Shown here: positions 16,314-20,005 of the stretch, piece after piece
Layout: every line of letters begins with the position of its first letter
How positions within the stretch are numbered: the first letter of the stretch is position 1
Origin: JAIRNF01 sp031550925
Lineage (GTDB): Bacteria; Bacteroidota; Bacteroidia; Bacteroidales; UBA932
DNA: 20,005 nucleotides
Direction: 5' to 3'
NCBI GenBank assembly: GCA_031550925.1
Contig: JAVBOE010000023.1
Span: forward strand, 1 to 20,005
The notes under the pieces: model-generated
The model's input: the letters and a program-made list of their open reading frames with translations, nothing else
The model's database searches: none
What the model was told of the DNA's origin: nothing
Position numbers and translations under genes: made by a program

Positions 16314-17696
16314 TTATTCAAAAAATTCTTTATGTATGATGTTTAATGCAGCTTTAACATCTGTTGAACAAACAATAGTCGAAACATTCTTCTCTGACGA
16401 GCCTTGTGCAATAGCTCTAATATTTATCTTATTACTACCCAGCGCATTAAACATTTTTCCGCTAGTTCCGCATTGCTGCTTCATATCATCGCCCACAAGG
16501 GTTATGATAGAATAACCCGTTTCTACCTGCAATGGCTCTATTGCCCCAAGAGATATTTCATAGACAAAGGTCGAGTCAACTGCTTTCTTTGCTTTTTCGG
16601 CATCAGCCTCTTCAATAGCAATGCACATAGTATGCACAGAAGATGCCTGCGTTATTAGAATGATATTAATATTTGCCTGAGCAAGAGCCCCAAACATACG
16701 ATGCGAAAAACCCGGCACACCTATCATACCACTACCTTCTAACGAGATGAGCGCTATATTGCTACTGTTAGATAACCCTCGCACCATACTTTTACTGGCT
16801 GGCGGATAGTTTTCGATCAGCGTACCATGATCGTCGGGGGCGAACGTATTTTTTATCCAAACAGGAATTCCTTTGCTAACTACCGGACGAATGGTTGGCG
16901 GATAAATTACCTTCGCTCCGAAATGCGATAGCTCTAACGCTTCTTTATAAGAAATATTTGGAATTACCTTCGGTTTTTCTACCACTCTAGGGTCTGCCGT
17001 CATCATACCACTTACATCCGTCCATATTTCGAGTGAGTGTGCATCGGTTGCCACAGCTAAGATAGACGCGCTGTAATCCGAACCGCCACGACCTAAGGTA
17101 GTTGTCTCGCCATTACTATCAGACGAGATAAAGCCGGGGAATATGTATAAGCGATGGGCATCGTTCATCAACAACTCCCGAACTCTTTTATTGGTTTCTT
17201 CAACGTCAACAATAGCCATACCAAAAGTAGAATCGGTACGGATAATCTTTCGCGAATCAACCCACAAATGTTCTACCCCCATATCCGTTAGTTTAGCCGA
17301 AATTATTCGGGTTGACATTAACTCACCAAAGCTCATTAATCGGTCTTTAGTACGAAGAGATAGTTCCTTTAGCAAAAATACACCATAACAAAGACTGGCA
17401 AGCTCTTCGAGCATTCTTTTAATATCGCTATGAATTTTCTTTCCCTTATCTCCAGGGAGCAGCTCTTCTATTGTTGCAAAATGGCGTTCTTCTATATACT
17501 GTAGCTTTGCCTTGTAACTTTCGTCTCCCAATGCTGCTAGGGTTCCTGCCTGAATAAGCGAATCGGTTATTCCGCCAAGAGCGGAGCTAACGGCAAGCAC
17601 ACGTCCTCGTTGTGCGGCGCGTTGAATTATAGCTATAGTTTTATTCATGCAATCGGCATTAGCAACCGATGTGCCTCCAAATTTTAATACTTGCAT
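16314..17696 (-). CDS. lysC: Monofunctional aspartate kinase
   Basis: Aspartokinase phosphorylates L-aspartate, opening the pathway to lysine, threonine, methionine and isoleucine. The 460-residue cytoplasmic protein has the kinase domain with KFGGTS (5-10), SFGE (122-125), GRGGSDYSA (202-210) and WTDVSGMMTADPR (225-237). Two ACT domains follow (about 315-385 and 396-458), which normally bind an end-product amino acid such as lysine. There is no fused homoserine dehydrogenase or decarboxylase. It is the first gene of a two-gene unit with the DUF39 sulfurtransferase, linking aspartate activation directly to homocysteine formation; aspartate-semialdehyde dehydrogenase must be encoded elsewhere. 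A promoter and a structured leader lie upstream. Confidence 0.96.
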   Translation of the reverse strand: MQVLKFGGTSVANADCMNKTIAIIQRAAQRGRVLAVSSALGGITDSLIQAGTLAALGDESYKAKLQYIEERHFATIEELLPGDKGKKIHSDIKRMLEELASLCYGVFLLKELSLRTKDRLMSFGELMSTRIISAKLTDMGVEHLWVDSRKIIRTDSTFGMAIVDVEETNKRVRELLMNDAHRLYIFPGFISSDSNGETTTLGRGGSDYSASILAVATDAHSLEIWTDVSGMMTADPRVVEKPKVIPNISYKEALELSHFGAKVIYPPTIRPVVSKGIPVWIKNTFAPDDHGTLIENYPPASKSMVRGLSNSSNIALISLEGSGMIGVPGFSHRMFGALAQANINIILITQASSVHTMCIAIEEADAEKAKKAVDSTFVYEISLGAIEPLQVETGYSIITLVGDDMKQQCGTSGKMFNALGSNKINIRAIAQGSSEKNVSTIVCSTDVKAALNIIHKEFFE

Positions 17697-17759
17697 TATG
17701 TAAAGCTTAAAAAGTAACTATTGGATTAGCTGTTTTGGCTTAAAGCCTTTGGGGTGGGC

Positions 17760-17807
17760 GGATATAGAACTCAAAAAAAGCACTATATCCTATCGCATGG
17801 ACATAAT
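17760..17807 (-). promoter_or_regulatory. Candidate attenuator: mutually exclusive hairpins in the lysC leader
   Basis: On the minus strand, segment A (ATTATGTCC, 17799-17807) can pair with segment B (GGATATAGT, 17782-17790; 9 bp with two G-U pairs). That stem is followed after two bases by seven T (17773-17779), like an intrinsic terminator. Segment B (GGATATAG, 17783-17790) can instead pair perfectly over 8 bp with segment C (CTATATCC, 17760-17767), which would remove the terminator. Segment A lies inside a short leader ORF and B begins at its stop codon. This arrangement suggests translation-coupled attenuation, but the stems are short and no conservation was tested. Confidence 0.45.
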
Positions 17808-17867
17808 TCTTGCAGTAACAGCCATTGCTGCTCTTAAAGAGGTAGATATATTTTTTATGTCAACCAT
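17790..17867 (-). CDS. Possible 25-residue leader peptide upstream of lysC
   Basis: This short ORF of 25 codons plus TAG has its ATG about 35 bases after the predicted transcription start. It begins MVDIKNISTSL and ends RIMSMR. It has four Met codons (1, 15, 22, 24), three Ile (4, 7, 21) and two Thr (9, 18), so nine of 25 residues are products of the aspartate family. Its last codons overlap a hairpin segment of the candidate attenuator. There are no long runs of one regulatory codon as in E. coli thrL, and a chance ORF of this size is quite possible. Confidence 0.35.
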   Translation of the reverse strand: MVDIKNISTSLRAAMAVTARIMSMR

Positions 17868-17907
17868 TACTATATTACAAATGGTGTAGCTGATTATTTA
17901 GTTTTGG

Positions 17908-17936
17908 CAAATGTAGTAAAAATATGAATATACAAA
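17908..17936 (-). promoter_or_regulatory. Promoter of lysC-DUF39
   Basis: On the minus strand, TTTG (17933-17936), a 17-base spacer and the perfect -7 element TACATTTG (17908-17915) form a consensus Bacteroidota promoter. Transcription would start near 17901, giving a leader of about 205 bases before lysC. That is unusually long for a biosynthetic gene without leader regulation. Confidence 0.75.
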
Positions 17937-18084
17937 TATCACTTTCAATTTATAAGTCATTAAAAAATTAGGTTCACCAATAGTTCTAGATAAATAAATC
18001 GTGTATATATTGAATAATTTGTTTCATTATTTTGCCCTACTATATCATTTGTACTCAATTAGCTCATCTAATCAAACTAATTTA

Positions 18085-18092
18085 TAACTTTG
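18085..18092 (+). promoter_or_regulatory. -7 element for the DivIC-like gene
   Basis: TAACTTTG is a perfect TAnnTTTG match 30 bases before the ATG at 18123. No TTG stands at the 17-base spacing. The in-frame TTG at 18090 overlaps this box, which argues against it as a start codon. Between this box and the lysC promoter (17937-18084) I see only A/T-rich DNA. Confidence 0.5.
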
Positions 18093-18122
18093 CAAAACAA
18101 CTTCAGCAACCAAATTTTTAAC

Positions 18123-18425
18123 ATGGATTTTTCTAAAATAACAAATCGCCTTCCGTTCTTCTTACGAAACAAGTATATTTTTACTGTCGTAGTGTTTTTG
18201 CTATGGCTACTTTTCTTTGACAAAACAAACGTTGTAAGTCATCTCGGAGAGCTAAGTAAAATACAAACGTATAAGCACCAAATACAGTTTTACGAAGAAG
18301 GGATACGCAATGTTACCAACCAGCTAAACCAGCTGAATACAGATAACCTGACACTCGAAAAGTTTGCTCGAGAGCAATACTACCTTAAAAAAGAGGGCGA
18401 AGATATTTTTTTAATAGAAGAGTAG
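18123..18425 (+). CDS. DivIC/FtsB-like septum formation initiator family protein
   Basis: This is a small bitopic cell-division protein of the DivIC/FtsB family, which stabilises the FtsL-FtsQ complex at the septum. The 100-residue protein has a short cytoplasmic N-terminus, one transmembrane helix (about residues 18-32), a coiled-coil stretch (about 42-75, rich in Q, N, L and I) and the family C-terminal motif LEKFAREQYYLKKEGEDIFLIEE (positions 78-100). The ATG at 18123 is preferred over an in-frame TTG at 18090 that would overlap the promoter. It is divergent from lysC. No other division gene is nearby. Confidence 0.85.
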   Translation: MDFSKITNRLPFFLRNKYIFTVVVFLLWLLFFDKTNVVSHLGELSKIQTYKHQIQFYEEGIRNVTNQLNQLNTDNLTLEKFAREQYYLKKEGEDIFLIEE

Positions 18426-18439
18426 TAAGTGATAGTATC

Positions 18440-18505
18440 ACGACACAAGTATCAAGTATTACGAAAAAGAAGGTACAGTGTATTGCGATATGCGTATAGC
18501 GAAAA
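18440..18505 (+). repeat. Dispersed TATCA-rich repeat, copy C
   Basis: It starts 15 bases after the DivIC-like gene stop and matches copy B (14933) at 36 of 41 positions. It is inverted relative to copy D (18773). Both also share an ATGCGyATA...AGCGAAAAA tail, so C and D form an inverted pair around the palindrome at 18582. Most of the 402-base gap before dusB is made of these repeats. Confidence 0.7.
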
Positions 18506-18581
18506 ACAGAGGTTCTGTCAAACGAAAGGAAAACCATCGATTTGACGAAGCCATATTTCCTTAATAACAGCAGTGTATTTG

Positions 18582-18644
18582 CCCTAAATCCCCTAAAGGG
18601 GACTTTTTGGCAGTGCTGTAAAGTCCCCTTTAGGGGATTTAGGG
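18582..18644. repeat. Long palindrome, copy 3
   Basis: Two perfect 25-base arms (18582-18606 and 18620-18644) surround a 13-base loop, with the same core as the palindromes at 2172 and 6133. Its left flank (about 18517-18580) resembles the left outer flank of copy 1, with a shared GTCA start, an AACC...GACGAA block and a final TGTATTTG before the arm. This suggests a degenerate copy of the same composite element. Confidence 0.85.
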
Positions 18645-18772
18645 GCGACACGCAGAATACTTCTTTCTTTTGCTAAGCTTTTTCGGTATCATATCAGCCC
18701 ACAAGTTGCGTTTTTTCATTTTCACATCTTCATATTAGCACATTAACACATTGTCTTTTTCGCTGTATGCGC

Positions 18773-18804
18773 ATCGTGATACTTGATACGTATATCTTGC
18801 TGCT
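18773..18804 (-). repeat. Dispersed TATCA-rich repeat, copy D
   Basis: It matches copy A (179-210) at 30 of 32 positions and is an inverted partner of copy C. It ends 10 bases before the dusB -7 element, so it forms the upstream part of that promoter region. Confidence 0.65.
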
Positions 18805-18813
18805 ATTTTTATG

Positions 18814-18821
18814 TACTTTTG
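18814..18821 (+). promoter_or_regulatory. -7 element of dusB, giving a very short or absent leader
   Basis: TACTTTTG matches TAnnTTTG perfectly and ends only six bases before the dusB ATG at 18828. The transcript would therefore start at or within a few bases of the start codon. No TTG lies at the 17-base spacing (the nearest, at 18797, is 14 bases away). Confidence 0.5.
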
Positions 18822-18827
18822 CACCCG

Positions 18828-19802
18828 ATGAAAATTGCAAACATAGATTTAGGCGAGAAACCCATACTACTTGCCCCGATGGAAGATGTTACCGATCCAT
18901 CGTTTCGTTATATCTGCAAGCAGTTTGGCGCAGATATGATGTATACCGAATTTGTATCGTCTGACGGGCTTATTCGTGATGCAAAAAAAACGCTTGAGAA
19001 GCTAAAGATATACGACTACGAACGTCCTATTGGTATTCAGCTATACGGTCATCTTATAGATGCAATGGTAGAGTCGGCAAAGATTGCAGAAGAAGCACAC
19101 CCCAATTTAATTGATATTAACTTTGGTTGTCCTGTTAAGAAAATTGCCAACCGTGGAGCGGGTTCGGGCATGATGCGCGAACCCGACAAAATGGTTGAAA
19201 TGACTCGCCAGATTGTGCAAGCCGTTAAGCTGCCCGTTACCGTTAAAACTCGCTTGGGTTGGGACGAAGATTACAAAATTATTGTTGAGCTGGCCGAGCG
19301 TTTGCAAGACGTAGGCATTGCTGCCCTTACTATACACGGTCGTACACGAGCGCAACTCTACAAAGGCGAAGCAGACTGGACGCTGATTGGTGAGGTAAAA
19401 CGCAACCCGCGAATGAAAATTCCTATTATAGGTAACGGAGATATAGATAGCGCTGCTAAGGCTAAAGAAATGTTCAACAGCTATGGGGTTGACGGCATAA
19501 TGGTTGGTCGTGCAACTTATGGTCGCCCATGGATATTTAGAGAAATTAAGCATTACCTTACCACCGGAGAGCTGCTGCCAGAACCTAACGTACACGAGCG
19601 GGTTGAGCTGGCAAAAATGCATCTGGCAAAATCTATAGAGGTAAAAGGTGACAAGGTAGGTATACTTGAGATACGCAGGCATTTCTCGTCATACTTCAAA
19701 GCCTTACCCGACTTTAAACAGACCAGAATGACACTAGTTACCTCTCTTGATATTGACGAGCTAAATAAAACGCTCGACTATATTGCAGAGCGCTGGGGGT
19801 AA
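18828..19802 (+). CDS. dusB: tRNA-dihydrouridine synthase, DusB type
   Basis: Dus enzymes use FMN and NADPH to reduce specific uridines in tRNA to dihydrouridine. The 324-residue protein has an FMN-binding TIM barrel: LLAPMEDVTDPSFR (14-27), the catalytic cysteine in DINFGCPVKKI (Cys101), VKTRLGW (Lys140), TIHGRTR (His170, Arg172), GNGDI and GIMVGRATYGRPWIF. A helical C-terminal tRNA-binding domain follows. The wording of the N-terminal and cysteine motifs fits the DusB group, the usual single Dus in Bacteroidota. The ATG at 18828 is chosen because an upstream in-frame TTG at 18783 lies in a dispersed repeat and upstream of the predicted promoter. Confidence 0.93.
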   Translation: MKIANIDLGEKPILLAPMEDVTDPSFRYICKQFGADMMYTEFVSSDGLIRDAKKTLEKLKIYDYERPIGIQLYGHLIDAMVESAKIAEEAHPNLIDINFGCPVKKIANRGAGSGMMREPDKMVEMTRQIVQAVKLPVTVKTRLGWDEDYKIIVELAERLQDVGIAALTIHGRTRAQLYKGEADWTLIGEVKRNPRMKIPIIGNGDIDSAAKAKEMFNSYGVDGIMVGRATYGRPWIFREIKHYLTTGELLPEPNVHERVELAKMHLAKSIEVKGDKVGILEIRRHFSSYFKALPDFKQTRMTLVTSLDIDELNKTLDYIAERWG

Positions 19803-19895
19803 ATTTTATGATCATGTCAAATGGAGTAAGACATGACTCAGGTTTTTATTTCTTCTCTTGAATAGGTAATGATGCCAACAATGGTGCGTTTTGGA

Positions 19896-19931
19896 CAAAA
19901 AGTAGAGCGGATTAGTTCGCTCTACTTTTGT
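19896..19931 (+). terminator. Intrinsic terminator after dusB
   Basis: The stem GTAGAGCG/CGCTCTAC is flanked by an A-run on the left and TTTTGT on the right; an 8-base loop separates the arms. It lies about 95 bases after the dusB stop. The rest of the window (19932-20005) holds no gene I can recognise. Confidence 0.75.
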
Positions 19932-20005
19932 ATTTATCCCTATTGTTTTTGAAGAACAAGTACCACTTAACGTAGCATTTGAAGTGTTCAGTAGATAAGC
20001 CTCTA

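Noticed and set aside
15994..16515. Plus-strand ORF of 173 codons across the lysC/DUF39 junction
   Set aside because: It overlaps two well-supported minus-strand genes and shows no family resemblance.
17697..17907. Lysine or SAM riboswitch in the lysC leader
   Set aside because: The leader does not show the multi-helix core of either class that I could recognise. The short-ORF attenuator explains the visible stems better.
19107..19682. Minus-strand ORF of 191 codons inside dusB
   Set aside because: It is fully antisense to a gene with clear catalytic motifs, resembles no family, and is rich in Cys, His, Phe and Tyr as expected for a shadow frame.

Overview
The window looks like a chromosomal segment of a Bacteroidota member, probably Bacteroidales-like. 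It carries a SusC/SusD outer-membrane pair. Several promoters fit the Bacteroidota -7 element TAnnTTTG, three of them with a TTTG or TTG box exactly 17 bases upstream. Start codons lack clear Shine-Dalgarno sequences and sit in A/T-rich sequence. Base composition is moderately AT-rich. All assignments come from reading the sequence; no database search was run.

Layout from left to right. Positions 1-316 hold repeats and a terminator. On the minus strand, folE (GTP cyclohydrolase I) is followed by a DoxX-family membrane protein gene. Divergent from them on the plus strand is a menaquinone block: mqnB (futalosine hydrolase), then mqnD (1,4-dihydroxy-6-naphthoate synthase), then a large FAD/Fe-S oxidoreductase of the GlcD-GlcF/D-lactate dehydrogenase type, then hemW. 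The futalosine genes imply that menaquinone is made by the alternative pathway, and the oxidoreductase is a plausible quinone-linked dehydrogenase. Next is a susC-susD pair with its own promoter, a leader of about 260 bases and a strong terminator. It has no glycan-degrading enzyme beside it. Then come ispE (isoprenoid synthesis) and an M20-family dipeptidase gene.

A convergent terminator separates the dipeptidase from a minus-strand pair: lysC (aspartokinase), then a DUF39-family gene resembling aspartate-semialdehyde sulfurtransferase. Together they suggest a route from aspartate to homocysteine. The pair has a well-formed promoter and a leader of about 205 bases, with a candidate 25-codon leader peptide and two mutually exclusive hairpins. 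This is the most interesting regulatory signal in the window. The right end carries a divIC/ftsB-like cell-division gene and dusB (tRNA dihydrouridine synthase), followed by a terminator.

Intergenic DNA is rich in dispersed repeats. There are three near-identical long palindromes (2172, 6133, 18582), four copies of a TATCA-rich repeat (171, 14933, 18440, 18773), an inverted pair at 13314/13490, and a hairpin-spacer array at the left edge. I see no tRNA, rRNA, CRISPR array, transposase, phage or defence gene.
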